NCBI GenBank assembly: GCA_024345305.1
Contig: BRON01000012.1
Location: forward strand, 1,116,001-1,180,000
Source of the DNA: Mrakia gelida
Lineage: Eukaryota > Basidiomycota > Tremellomycetes > Cystofilobasidiales > Mrakiaceae
Length of the DNA stretch: 64,000 bases
Reading direction: 5' to 3'
Made by a program: the position numbers and the translations under genes. Of this stretch, positions 23,169 through 34,485 are shown piece after piece (positions within the stretch are counted from its first letter, which is position 1; each line of letters opens with the position of its first letter). The notes under the pieces are model-generated. The model was not told the origin of the DNA and did no database searches. It saw nothing but the letters and a program-made list of their open reading frames with translations.

Positions 23169-23605
23169 ACGAGGAGGCGTCTCGGTTCCCTTCCCATCCT
23201 TTTTCGACTCGGCTCTTCTACGCTCTGCTTGTTGTTACGTCTCTACTACATCTCTGGCTTCTTTGAAATCTCTTACGTCTCCTACGATCCATCTTTCTTC
23301 AGCTTCACAACTCGTGCTTTTCTTCTTGTCTTTTCGCTTTCGCCCGTCGATAATCTCACCCATGATCTTCCTCGCCCTTTCCCCAGGCTCTCACTCGCGA
23401 ATGGCGCTGCTACGCAATTAAGGTCAAGATTCTGAAATTCAGTACGTACGCAGGCTAGCCGAACACGCATTCGTACGGAGCTGAACGAACGAAGACCCGA
23501 CGCGTCTCGCGTTTCGCTCTCCCCCCCCTCTCTCTCCCTTCCTCAAGCCCGCTCCGGTTGTATCGTGAACATCATTCATTAAACTCGTGAAACCCCACCC
23601 TCCTC
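23169..23605. other. Convergent 3' spacer between RAD16 and the acyl-CoA-binding gene
   Basis: These 437 bases separate two convergent stop codons and hold both 3' UTRs. A small T-rich area spans 23240-23340. One GACGCGTC palindrome lies at about 23499. No gene was recognised. Confidence 0.45.
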
Positions 23606-25570
23606 CTACGCTACAACAACACCACCCCCACCTCTCCTCCTCCTCCCAACCAACCCTCCCAAAGCCTTCCAAAACTCAACCACCTCCCTCCCTCTCCCCC
23701 TCCCAACCCCAGCACCCACCAACGCCCTCCTCCTACTGACCAACACCCACAAACTGATCCCCAACCCAAGCAGAACCGCATCGCTCAGCACCCGCTTCAG
23801 GATCTCCCAAACCAGCCGCCCGACTTTGACCCTCCTCCCCCCGTCGTGGGTGTTGGTTTGCGAGCCGAAGAGGAGGGTGAAGAGGGAGAAGAGTGGATGA
23901 GCTGTGTGCGTGAGGGAGGTGGTGGTGGATTCGAGGAGGGTTAGACGGGAGTGAAGGGCTGAGAGGGAGGTTTGGATTTTTTGGAGGGCGAGGGAGATCT
24001 CCTCTCCCGCGGTGGGTTGGGTCTCAGAGGAGAGGAGGGTGTGTGGGAGGGAGAGGGAGGGGCCTGGGAAGGCTGAGGGGAGAGGCGAAAGGGTTGGTTG
24101 TTGTTGTTGTTGGAGAGAGGAAGGCATGTAGGCTTGTTGTTGACCTCCTCCTCCTCCTGAGTATCGACCGCCAGCGGACGACGACGCGAGCTGCTGTTCC
24201 TCCTGGAAACGCGACAGTCCTGTGAGAGCACCAGAAGGAAGAGCACCTCCAGTTCCAGCTCTCCGTCTTCTGCCATCCTCGGAAGCGCTGCTTCGAATCT
24301 TGGGCAAGGAGGGGTTCATGAGTCGAGGAGACACGTCGGGAGGAGGGAGGGAAGGGTCGGGGAAGTACTGAGGTGGGGTTTGACGAGGGGTCGGGTGGGC
24401 TGTTGACGGTTGAGATCGGTGGGACTGGTGGTGTGTGTGGGTTGGGGGAGGTGGAGGTGGTGGCGGAAGGGCGGGTTGGACGGGTTGAGCTGGGGAGGAG
24501 GTAGATCGAGAGGAGCCTGAGCCCGAGGAGGAGGAAGACGAAGACGACGATGTGGTTTCCGAGCGAGGGACGGAGGAGGAGGTGGGTTGGTAGGAGGCTG
24601 GGGAACGCGTAGATACGTAACGGTCAGTTTCTCGAATTAAACGAGACCTCCTCCCCTCTCGCAACTCAACAACAGCGCGAACGAGCAAAAACGAAACGAA
24701 ACAAGAGAAGCTCAACCGGACTCACCACTCCCCTCCGCCTCCACCCCCGTCCACGAATCTCCCACTCCTGCCCTTCCAGGCCGTCCAGCATCCATCGAAG
24801 AAGTCATCTCAAACTCCCTGATCAACACCCTCGCTTGTTTCCGATCCTTGTATCGTTTCAGGACCTGCAACAACGAACGCGCTTGCCGTCAGCTCAGCTC
24901 AGCTCTCCCTTCCCCTCCCTCCCTCGCTGTCCCCCCTCCCCCGTCCTGCCCCCCGCCCCTCCCTTTCGTTACTCACCTGCAACAGCGTCCCAACATAAGC
25001 TCTCATAGCAGCCTCCTTACTCAGGTGCTCCTTGGATTTCCAGGCGTCCCTGTTTGGCCCAAACGAGAAAGAAGGCCAAAAGACGTACGTGAGTCTCGAC
25101 ATGAACCTCCTCCCCCTCCCTCGTCTCGTTGGTCACGATCTCGTTAGAAAGTCGTACTAACCACTTGCTCCTCTTGAGCATGTCGAACATCCCAGGTCTA
25201 GGTCCTACGACGTTCCCGATCGTCACTGTTAAACCCCAAACGCCAACCCAACCCAACTCAAGTCAGCTCACCTTCCCTCCCTCTCATCTCCTCCCCTTCC
25301 CCCTTGAGTTGGTTTCAAAGCTCACCCTGTTTAAACAAACTATACATCGCCAACTTCTCCTCATAGCTACTCTGTATAGGACCTGTTTTGGGTAGGGATT
25401 GGATGACGGAGACGGCGCGGTTGAATTGACTGCTCGAACCATCAAGGAAAGGAAACGTGAGCTTGACCGAGGGAAGGCGAGCAAAGGGGGGGAAGGGGGA
25501 CGAACGCTGTTATGAACGCTGAGGGAGGAGGAAGAGAGGATGGGCGAGAGGAGCGTGAGGTTGTGGACAT
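23606..25570 (-). CDS. Acyl-CoA-binding domain protein with C-terminal membrane anchor (ACBD5/Atg37 type)
   Basis: Binds long-chain acyl-CoA. Fungal and animal proteins of this layout sit on peroxisomes and act in pexophagy and organelle contacts. Exon 1 (25568-25570 start) reads MSTTSRSSRPSSLPPPSAF and splices in frame to the ACB domain. Domain segments are QFNRAVSVIQSLPKTGPIQ, YEEKLAMYSLFKQ, GNVVGPRPGMFDMLKRSKW, DAWKSKEHLSKEAAMRAYV and VLKRYKDRKQA. A long Ser/Pro/Gln-rich linker follows. A short predicted coiled coil (ISLALQKIQTSLSALHSRL) comes next, then one transmembrane segment (AVLLGLGISLWVLV) and a basic Gly/Val tail. Domain order matches Atg37/ACBD5; the peroxisomal role is inferred. 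It is followed downstream by RAD16 in convergent orientation. Confidence 0.82.
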
Positions 25571-25929
25571 GATGGGAAGGTGAGGGTGGGGTAGGGAGGA
25601 GCTGGTGGTTGGTGGTCGAGGGAAGGGAAGGAACAGGGCGGGTCGCGAGTACCGAGTAGGCGAGGAGCCCGAGAGTCGGAGAGAGGAGCTCGTGATTCCA
25701 GAGGAGATGTTGGACGAAACGAAGAGGAGCTGAAATTTGCTCGGTGCTCGCTCCTGAGTGTTTCGTTCGCTCATAACAGGATCGTCCATCTTTCTCTCGT
25801 GATTTGCCGTCTCGCTGAGGCTGGCAGAGGTCCCGAATCAAAACAAACGTCGCGCGCGTCGTCGACTGTTCGACGTTTCATCAATCGTCCCATGAAGGGT
25901 AGAGAGTGAGAAGCGAGAGTAATAGGGAA
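25571..25929. other. Intergenic: acyl-CoA-binding gene promoter and SEC22 3' end
   Basis: These 359 bases lie between two minus-strand genes. They include a cgcgcgtcgtcg run near 25851. No coding segment was recognised, although an unproven upstream in-frame Met at 25789 in another frame exists. Confidence 0.4.
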
Positions 25930-27375
25930 CTAGAAGAACCTCCACCACAAGAAGATGATGATGATCAACGCTACGACTCCCACGGGCGCGTACTGCCTCA
26001 GCATGGCTTCGAGGTTGATGTTCCTCGCTTGTTTCCTGTACTTGAGCGATTCCGAACGGAGCGAGGTGGAGAGGTGGGACATCCCTGCAACAACGAGCAA
26101 GACGGAGCGGGGAGTGAGTCATTTTCTCGTTTCTTCCGGCGAGCTCTCTCGCGAGTCAAGAGCGTCGCGCGACGAGGTCAGAAACGGTCGAACTCACTGT
26201 CCAAACTGTCTCCCCTCCAAAGCAGATCCTCCATGTTCTTGGTCATGATCCTCGTCACATCCTGCAGGTCGTCGTTGATGCGTCCGAGGTTGCCTGCTGG
26301 GCCTGAGAGACCTGCTGAGGAGGCGGTTGAGTTGGAGGTCGCCGACGTGGAAGCGGTTGGGTCGCGAGGAGGTGGGGAGGGAGCGGTTCGGGAGTCTTTG
26401 TAGAGGCGGGAGGTTTTGGACATGAAGGAGTCTATTAAAACGAGCGTAGGAAGTGTGAGTGTCAGCGACGAGAGGGTAGATGGGAGCAAGGGGAAGTGAA
26501 GGGGATCGTGTGAGCTCGAGTTGAGGCCTCGTCCGGACTGGGAGGAGAGATCGAGACGGCTCCTTCTTGGATTCGAAGACCTCATCACTCGTACGTACAT
26601 CCCACCACCCATTTCGTCGCCCCCAAGACTGCCAGATACAGCGAAAAGGGACCCACCGAATCCAACGAATGCATACGGCCTCTGCGTTCCATCGACCTTG
26701 TCTCCGTAGACCCTGGCGAACTCTGTGGAGATGTCGTTCAGGTACGAGAACGCTTGTTTCCTAGGGTAGGACTTGTCGGTGATGACGAGGTAGATGACGG
26801 AGGAGGAGATGAGGTAGCTGAGGCGAGAGAAGCGAGGGAGGGAGGGAGGATGAAAGAGGAAAGATGGTCAGCTCGAGCTCACTTGGCTCTTCTCTTCGCG
26901 AGCTGGACCGCGAGAGGGACCTTCGTCGTGGGGCGATGGGGTATATGGGAGGTGAGTGAGATGTTTTTGGACATACTGAAGGGTGTAGGCACCTGATTCT
27001 ATGGAGCAGAGAGGTTCCGAGTTTGGAGAGAGCCGACGGACGATGAGCTTCGCCTGCTGCTTGTGCTCAGTCAAAGCGTTCTCAGTCTACAAAGGAGAGG
27101 AAAGAAGGTCAAAATCATCTCTACTGATCTCGACACGATCGCTCGTGCGGGAACGAGACAAGAGGAAGGATGGCGAAGGAGAGATGAAACGAAGGGAGGG
27201 AGGAAAGGGAGGGGAGGAGGACCAACCTGATCGTCATCAACGCTGGCCGCTAGAGGAAGTCCATCAGACACTCGAGAGATAGTGGTGGCCTGAACAACGA
27301 TAAAAGCGTAGTCAGATCCAGCTTGCGACGATGCTGCGAGCGAGATGAGACGTGAGAAGGACGTACGAGAACCAT
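25930..27375 (-). CDS. SEC22: R-SNARE Sec22 (ER-Golgi vesicle fusion)
   Basis: Longin-type v-SNARE of ER-Golgi transport. Exon 1 is only nine coding bases (MVL, 27367-27375). It joins to ATTISRVSDGLPLAASVDDD, then TENALTEHKQQAKLIVRRL and YLISSSVIYLVITDKSYPRK of the longin domain. The SNARE helix is INDDLQDVTRIMTKNMED followed by LLWRGDSLDRMSHLSTSLR, with the zero-layer Arg in WRGDS. The C-terminal anchor is PVGVVALIIIFLWWRFF. A Ser/Thr/Pro-rich loop between longin domain and SNARE helix is longer than usual. The stop TAG is at 25930-25932. It is transcribed divergently from the GatC-like gene. Confidence 0.92.
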
Positions 27376-27656
27376 GGGGAAGGAGATGGGAAGGGGGAAG
27401 GGGAGGTGAGTCGAGAAGGAGGAGGGAGGTCTTGGGAGGGCCGTTCGTCCTGGAGTAGAGCGAGTTTCGAGAGAAGTCTGGTGAGGCTGAGGTCGTAGAG
27501 CCGAAGGAGAGGGGTAGGGACAAGGAGTCAAGGGTGAAAGGAAAGTGGGTTTAGAGAAGCTGACGGTTGAAAGCGAGAAGGAGGAGGGAAAGCTCGAAGC
27601 TGAAGTCGTTTCGCACCCAACGCCGTCCTGCCCTTGCCCCATCGAAAAACAAGTCC
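27376..27656. promoter_or_regulatory. Divergent promoter between SEC22 and the GatC-like gene
   Basis: These 281 bases lie between two start codons facing away from each other. No TATA box or known fungal element was recognised. Confidence 0.45.
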
Positions 27657-28208
27657 ATGTCTCGTCAAATCCTCTTCAAGAGGTCAACAAGATCGCTCCC
27701 CATCTCATCGACAGGATCCTTCTTCGCCTCTCGATCCACGTCGACCTCTTCGCCCTCTCTCTCCTCGACCTCCTCCTCCCTCCCTCCTGGTCTTCGCCCT
27801 TCCGTCCCCGTCTCCTCTCTCTGTATCCCTCTCACTCCTCCTTACTCGATCAAGGCTCTCCTCCAACCAGCCAATACACCCCCGCCCGCTCTTCTCTCCT
27901 CGGAAACGTTGCAGCAACTCCATCGACTCTCCGCTCTCCCTTACCCATCCTGCTCAGCCGAGGAGATGGCAGGCTTGATCGGAGTCATAGAAGGAATCAG
28001 AGGGGACGAGGTCACCAGGTTACTGAACGAGGGAGGGAAAGAGGAGATGGGTTGGGGGAGGAAAGAGATCGTGTTCGATGGGAGCGAGGAGGAAGCGTCG
28101 AGGGAGGGAGAGGGAGAGCTCGAGACTCAGATCGGAGGGAGGAAGTTGTTGAACGATGCGACGAGGAAGAGCGGAGTGTACTACGTCGTGGACAAGAAGA
28201 CAGCTTAG
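27657..28208 (+). CDS. GatC-like subunit of mitochondrial Glu-tRNA(Gln) amidotransferase
   Basis: Single-exon gene, 552 bases and 183 residues. The N-terminus (MSRQILFKRSTRSL) is basic and Ser-rich like a mitochondrial presequence. The body has LSSETLQQLHRLSALPYP, like the GatC helix that starts with Glu-Thr-Leu-x-x-Leu-x-x-Leu. It ends LLNDATRKSGVYYVVDKKTA, like the fungal GatC tail with a Tyr-(Tyr/Phe)-Val-Val motif. The complex converts Glu-tRNA(Gln) to Gln-tRNA(Gln) in mitochondria. GatC proteins are short and poorly conserved, so the assignment is reasonable but not certain. Upstream Met codons at 27545 or 27567 would lengthen it but would spoil the presequence. Confidence 0.65.
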   Translation: MSRQILFKRSTRSLPISSTGSFFASRSTSTSSPSLSSTSSSLPPGLRPSVPVSSLCIPLTPPYSIKALLQPANTPPPALLSSETLQQLHRLSALPYPSCSAEEMAGLIGVIEGIRGDEVTRLLNEGGKEEMGWGRKEIVFDGSEEEASREGEGELETQIGGRKLLNDATRKSGVYYVVDKKTA

Positions 28209-28957
28209 GAGCATGTGTAGGAGGACCGCTGGCTTGAGTTGAGAGCTCTGGTAAAGGTGAGTCGGCTGCAGAGGGAGGGGAAGAATGGAGGAAGGACGAC
28301 GTCGAGCTCACTCTTGCTTCTCCGTCCCTTTCTTTCGCTCCTGCAGTCCCCTCGGTTTCGATCTGGACAAGACCTTGATCTCTTTAGGCTCAGGTAGTAT
28401 CACTCGGATTCCAGGTACGTTTCATGGACCCTCTCCTTACCGTGTCATCCAGTTCTGAACGCTTTGAAGCTCACGTCCGATCCCTTCCTCTCCATCCTCC
28501 CCTTCTTCCTCTCGCCTCCAGGTCCTCCCTTCCTCTGGATCGTCAGCCGCGTCGCCGCCCTATCGAAGATCGAATCTACGAGCCCCGAACCATCACCCTC
28601 CCTACATTAGTTTGACACTCAACAAATTCAGATGAGGTCCCGAACGCGCCTTCCCTCACGTCAGTTCACGTCCCTCGTCGCAAGAGGCTTCAAGCCAGTT
28701 TCAGGATCGATGGCTCGAAGGCTTGTCAGGCTCAAGCTCCTTCTCTTCAAAAAGAACTTCGCCAGCCTCCCTCTTGGTCTCCTTCAACCACCACCGACTC
28801 TTCCCTCCTTTCCTCTTCCCTCCTCCCTCCCTCTTCTCTTCGACTCCTCGGCCTGGCGCCTCTTCCTTCTCTTCCTTCCTCCTTCACCCCTTCCAAACCC
28901 TTCGGAGCCGGTCTCCCCACCTCACTTTACACCTACCCTCTCCCCTACTCGCTCAAG
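28209..28957. other. Intergenic region with intron-like signals after the GatC-like gene
   Basis: These 749 bases carry what look like spliceable introns on the plus strand. One has a gtgagtcgg donor at about 28258 and a ctcctgcag acceptor near 28346. Another has a gtacgt donor near 28416 and a cctccag acceptor near 28521. The intervening sequence shows no recognisable protein. It could be a spliced 3' UTR, a non-coding transcript or chance matches. The GH5-B promoter lies in the right half. Confidence 0.35.
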
Positions 28958-31900
28958 ATGCCTCTCCTCTCAGCACTTAACCTCGGATCCCTCCTCTCCG
29001 CTCTCGGACTCGTCACCTCCCTCCTCAAACCCGTCCCCATCGTCGGAGATCTCGTCCCTGGACTCCTCGGTACTCTCATCCCCATCGTCAACCAAACTCT
29101 CTCGAACCTGCCTATCCTCGCCGCCGTCCCTGGCGATGGAGGAGACGGCGACGACGACGGATCAGCTTCGCTCACTGGAGTCACGATGCCCGTGTGCAAC
29201 AACATCGTTTCGTATGCGAAGAGCATTGTTCCTCTTCAGCCCTTCGCTTTGTTCGATCTCGCCATGAGTAACGTGTTCAGGTACAGGCAGCAGCAGAGTG
29301 TGAATCTCGGATCTTGGTGAGCTCCCGTTTCTTTCTTCTGCCCTCCCTCCACCTCTCTTTCTCCCGCCTCTCATCTCTCATCTCTCATCTCACTGACCTT
29401 TTCCTCTTTCGCTCGGTTCTGGTATGTTTTTTTTTAGGTTTGTCCAAGAAGCCTGGATGAACCCCTCCCTCTTCGTCTGCGCCGCCGGTAACAAGTCCTC
29501 GGAACTCGACGTCGCGATGGGTTACGGAGGGAACGTCGACAGCGCGAGGATGTCGCTCGAGATGCACTGGGACACCTGGATCAAGGAGGAGGATTTTGCT
29601 TACCTTCAGAAGATCGGTGGGTACCTCCCTCCCTGCTTCCCTCCCTCTCTGACTCTCGCCTCGCCTGTCAAGCTCGTTCGTTTCGTTCGACTCGCCGAGC
29701 TCACTCGCTTTGGCGTTGCTTTTCGGTCGATCAGGAATCAACACCGTCCGTCTCCCCATCGGATTCTGGTCGCTCGGTCCCACCTACACTCAAGGAACTC
29801 CCTTCGAATCCGTCTCGGACGCCTACGTCAACTCGTGGCCTCGGATCGTGAGAGCGATCAACTGGGCTGCGAAGTATGGATTGGGAGTTCTCGTTGATTT
29901 GCATGGAGGTGAGCTCATGATCCTCCTTCTCTCCCTTTCCTTCCTCTTCTTCTTTTTCGGCACGAATTTACCCTCTTCCCTGTTCTCACCTCTCACCAGC
30001 CCCCGGATCCCAGAACGGACAAGGTCACGGAGGAACCTCAGATGAAGTCGTCGGACTCTTCGACTCGCCTACCTACATGGCTCAAACGATCAACATCCTT
30101 ACCTTCCTTACTCAGCAACTTGTTGAGGTCACCAACGTCGTGGGAATCGAGCTTCTCAACGAGCCTTCGAACGTCGATGGACTGCCGGATTTCTGTGAGT
30201 TCGACGATCCTTCCCTTCTCGTCGACTTCCAGTTCGCTGACTCTCTTTTTGCTTCGTCGATCGGTGTTTAACAGATACCAAGGCTCTTCAGACCCTTCGA
30301 CAGGTCTCGCCTTCGGCTCAGAAGTTCCCGTTCTAGTGAGTCGCATCGGGTCGAGTTCTCGAGAACGCGTCTGATGTTCTCTCGTCCTTCCTTCTACAGC
30401 ATCCACGACGGATTCGACATGTCTCGATTCGCCGACTACGTCGCCGCTCGACAGGATTTCCTCGTTCTCGATCACCACCAGTGTGCGTTCTCATTTCTTT
30501 CGAACTTCCTCCTCCCTCCCTCCCTCTTCTCCAAACTGACCACTGACTTCCAACCCCTTCCTCCTCAACAGACTTCGTCTTCGCTCCCTCCGACCCCACC
30601 GAGTCCTCCGCTTCCCTCGCCGCCGATATCAAGTCAGGAGTCTCGTCCGATCTCATCTCCGCCGCCAAACGCTCTCGAGGCAATCTCGTCGTCGACGAGT
30701 TCTCGTGCGCCCTCAGTAGCCAGGCCCTCAACACCGAGACGGACAAGGCTGCTGCGAGAGCGACGTACTGTACTGGTCAGATGGAGACGTACGCGAATGG
30801 GACTGCTGGATGGAGTTTCTGGAGTGAGTTCTTCCTTCGTTCGAGTCGTTTCGACGCGTCCCGCTCGAGGTCGGACCTCGACCTCGGCCCATCTTTCTTC
30901 CTCTCACGTTACTGACTCACCTCCTCTCTCTCTCTCCCTTTCCTTCGATTCTTCTCAGGCTACCGAACCGAATCCTGTCCCACCGACAACGACTGGTGTT
31001 TCCTCAAAGCCGTCGGCAACTCCCTCCCCACCTCCTTCTTCTCCTACCCAGGCAACTACCCCATCCAACCCGCTCCCGGAACCGTCTCCGCCTCCAACCC
31101 TCTCATCATCCCTGGAATTCTCTCCCCTCTTTCACCCATCGCTCTTCAACTCAAAGCTATCCCCATCCCCTCCTCAGCAACCGTCCTCGCGTACGCCAAT
31201 CCTCCCTCTGGCTCGGATGCTCTCGCCGCTATTCAGTCGAGCTTGATCGTCGCGCCGGAGGTGGATGTGGATCTGCAGAGACCGTATGTTGGAGTTGGTG
31301 GGATGCCAGTTGTTGGTTCGGCTGGGGCGAAGAAGGAACCTGCCGCTGCTGCTGGGGGAGAGGAGGAGGAGGAGCAGGCGAATGGGGAGGAGGACGAGGA
31401 GGTTGAGGAGACGACGAGGAGGAGGAAGAGAAGTCAACAGGAGTCGTTCGTTGCTCCTCGACTCCCTCCAGGGAAGTTCCTCGCGAAGCAGCTCAGGCAG
31501 TTGGTGACGAGGAAACAAGCTGCTCTCGCGGCGCCTCCTCCTCCCGCTCCTGCTTCGTTGACGCCTGCTCAGACGGCTACCGCGAAGGGTTACTCGGATG
31601 GATTCCGTGCGTTCATCTTCTTTTCTCCTTCTTCCTCTTCTTCTCCTTCGTCGCTTCGACTCGACGCTGACCTCTTTCTTTTTCGCTTCGTTCCGCCGAC
31701 CTTCAGAAACCGCCAAAGTCTTCGCTCTCTCGTCTGGATCTCGACTCGGATTCACCAATCAGTACATCGCCGATTCGCTCGCTGCTCTCACGACCATCCT
31801 CACCGCTCAGCAACCGTTGTACACCGAGTGGTTCCTTCGAGGTCTTGCGGATGGAGAGAACCAAGTCGGTGAGTTCGACGCGTCGTTCCTCGTTCCTCTT

Positions 31901-32154
31901 TCCTTTCCCTCGTGCAGAAACCTCGCTGACCTTGCTCTTTCTCTCGTCCACCTCCTCTTCGACTCCCCTCAGCCGCCGTCCTCGCCAAAGGAGACGAGAT
32001 GGGAACGATCCTCGTCGCCGTGGCTGGACAAGTCGAAATCGCTCCCGCTCCCTCCTCTTCGCCTTCAGCCTCGACTTCGTCCGAGGAGTGGAGCTCGGGG
32101 GAAGACGAGTCCGCTGAAGATGTGGAGGATGGGGATGTTGATGACTCGAACTAG
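28958..32154 (+). CDS. GH5-B: secreted glycoside hydrolase family 5 paralogue with acidic insertion
   Basis: Paralogue of GH5-A, ten exons, 2,295 bases, 764 residues. Exons 2-6 and 9 have the same lengths as in GH5-A (179, 174, 195, 61, 83 and 162 bases). The hydrophobic N-terminus (LLSALGLVTSLL) can act as a signal or anchor. The barrel has NTVRLPIGFWSLG, DLHGAPGSQ, Glu292 in ELLNEP and Glu393 in VVDEF. Downstream, a long exon (30959-31606) adds an acidic and basic low-complexity insert (GEEEEEQANGEEDEEVEET, RRRKRSQQES) absent from GH5-A. The conserved C-terminal block ALSSGSRLGFTNQYIADSL and an acidic tail ending VDDSN follow. Enzyme class is inferred as beta-1,3-glucanase-like. The reading frame is intact. 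Confidence 0.85.
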
Positions 32155-32736
32155 ACCTTGCGACCCTTCAGTAGACTTTCAGCGTGTTTCTTCGGTTCGG
32201 TTTCCCTTTGGCTTTGCGTCGGTGTAGTGTACTAGGTTTTGGCTCCACTCCTTTAATCTAATGGTCTCGTGATCTTGGGTTTGATGGTGCGAGAAGGGAA
32301 AGGGAAGCAAGGAAAGAGGAAAGGAAGAGGCGGAAGCCTCGAATCCTCGAACGCGTCGAAGGGTTTCTTCTTTCGCTGATTCGACATGGGGAACCTTAAC
32401 CAACCGACCGATGCTTTGATATCTATACCTCCGTTCATCGAGACCGTCACCATCCGGACCGAGTGAAGAGGGGTAGGGAGGAGGGCCGGCAGACGAACTT
32501 TCGATTCCATGTCGTCGCTCGCCCTGATTCTAAGTCGTCAAAGGCATAATAATGTGAGTGTCTACAAAGTGTGTAAGAGAGAGAGAGATAAGCGTGTAAC
32601 AGCAGAAGCAAAAAACGAAGAGCGAACGAAGGTGAAGCAAACGAGAAGTGAAGGGAAGAAAAGGGAAACGAACGCGTCGACGTTCCCCTCCTCCCCTCTT
32701 TTAGTCGACAGATCTAAAACGAAGCTACCAACGCAT
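32155..32736. other. Convergent 3' spacer between GH5-B and PAPS reductase
   Basis: These 582 bases separate convergent stop codons and hold both 3' UTRs. A gtgtgtaagagagagagagat purine run lies near 32570-32590. No protein family or RNA gene was recognised. Confidence 0.4.
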
Positions 32737-34011
32737 CTAAACAGCCACCTCCCCAGCAACCAGATCCTTCTGCTCGTCCTTCAGCCTCAGACCCTCTTCC
32801 CTAGCCCTCTTCAACTCGAAGTTGGCCTTCATCGCAGAGTAATCCTTGTGAAGCCCACACTCCGTCTTCGCCTTGTTTCCAGCCCATCGTCCTGCTCGTT
32901 CCGAGTCGTCCGTCGCAGAACTCGAGGTGGTGGTGGTAGAAGGGGCGGCGGTGGAGTGCCAGTCCCCGATGGACTTGTAGCCGATATCGAGGAGGGCGTT
33001 GTAGGGGACGTTTCTGAAGGAGGGAGAGGGAGGGAGAGGGCTTACGTCAGTAACGCGTAAAAGAGAGCAGAAGGAGAAGAGCGAGGAGCGACTCACTCAG
33101 CATCGATGAAGTCCTTGACCTGCTTGAACGACCACTCGATGAGAGGGTTGATCTTTATGAGACCTGTGGAGTCAACCTCGACGACGGGAAGAGCAGCTCG
33201 TTCCGATCCTTGCGAACGACGTCGACCTGTGAGGACGGCTCGAACGTTGAGTTGCGAGTAGGCTCGGTGAGAAGGTTCAACCTTTGAGACGCAAAGACGA
33301 TAAAACAGAACGTCGTCGAAGTCAGCTTTGTGGAAGGTTTCTCGGGTGGACGAAGACGCGATCCAGGAATCATCACGAATGAATCGAGACGGCGAACGAC
33401 GCTCCTCGTCGGGGCGCTTGTCGTCTTTGAACGAGAAGAAAAACTCACCTTGACCAGGTAATCGTACACATCCTCCTCCCTCTCCCAAAGCTTCTCCCCA
33501 AACTCAGCCTCGAAAGCAGCCGCATCCACCTTCTCCTTCCCATCCGATCCAGCAGGCTTGAAGACGTGAAGGTCGGCGAGGTACTTTTCGGACGCTTGTT
33601 GAGCGAGGTCGAGCGTCGAGGGGAAGTGGTAGAGGGTATCGAGGAAGATGAGAGGAACGAGATGGATTTCTTCTCGTGCTAAGGAGATGTTGGAGATCAT
33701 GGCGAGGGAGGCGAGGCCAGTCCTAGGAAGGGAAAGGGAGGGGAAAGGGAGCGTCAGTCAGCGAGAAGAAGAAAGGAGCGGGCGAGGCCGCGCCAAAGGA
33801 GAGCTCGGAGGGAGAGCGAGAAAAAAAGGACGAACAGGCCAAAGGCAGTGGTTTGCCAGAGATCTCCTGAAGCGATGTTGTCGATAGCCCAGGTGAGGAT
33901 CTCTTGGGGAGACTTGCCTGCCAGGTCGCGGTTGATCTGAGCGAGTTGTTCTGGAGTGAAGAGAGGAGGGAGCGACGTCGAGGTCGAGGCTTGGGCTGAA
34001 GAGGAGGACAT
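32737..34011 (-). CDS. MET16: Phosphoadenosine phosphosulfate (PAPS) reductase
   Basis: Cytosolic thioredoxin-dependent enzyme that reduces PAPS to sulfite in sulfate assimilation. Spliced minus-strand exons read MSSSSAQASTSTSLPPLFT, then LAQINRDLAGKSPQEILTWA and the nucleotide-fold segment LTGLASLAMISN. Next come LVPLIFLDTLYHFPSTLDLA, LTGRRRSQGSERAALPVVE, NPLIEWSFKQVKDFI and NVPYNALLDIGYKSIGD. The C-terminal motif TECGLH carries the single catalytic cysteine used by fungal PAPS reductases. The stop is at 32737-32739. A Ser/Thr-rich loop (STAAPSTTTTSSSATDDS) precedes the catalytic tail. No other sulfur gene is adjacent. Confidence 0.92.
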
Positions 34012-34485
34012 CGTCGAGAAAGGAAGGGGGAATCGAGCTGGGAGAGAGTGCTGAGAGAGAGAAAGTGGATGAGAGAGAGGAGAGTTGTGGTTGGGGAGGA
34101 AGAGGTGAGCTTTGAAAGCTGAGATACCACAGGAGGAGGGGGCGAGGCGTGGGGGCAGAATCGATCTGGAATTAAGACGTGCTTGCTGCGCCTTCCTGCT
34201 TGCTAAGATTTTCTCGAGTGTTCCATTCTCCAGCGTGAGTCATCTTTCAGGTTTTTCTCTTACCGAGCGAGAGCCTGACGAAGGCAGCGTCACTCTAGAG
34301 GAGAGAGCTCGTTCTCGCGACGAGCAAGAGACTCAGGGACGACGGCGACGACTCGTCGACGCGCTTTTCTTCTCCGACCACGAACGAAAGAGAGAGGAAG
34401 GTCATGATCACATTACTACTACTAAGCTCCGAGCGTCTAAGAGTTCGACATATTTTTGAGTTGATTCGGTTGACCTCCAGAAGAT
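34012..34485. other. Intergenic: PAPS reductase promoter and P5CDH 3' end
   Basis: These 474 bases lie between two minus-strand genes. No CACGTG Cbf1-type site, as expected for sulfur genes, was seen. No coding segment was recognised. Confidence 0.4.

Noticed and set aside
27545..28237. Overlapping plus-strand frame of about 230 codons over the GatC-like gene
   Set aside because: It is Arg/Glu-rich low complexity in the alternate frame, while the chosen frame has a presequence-like start and a GatC-like tail.
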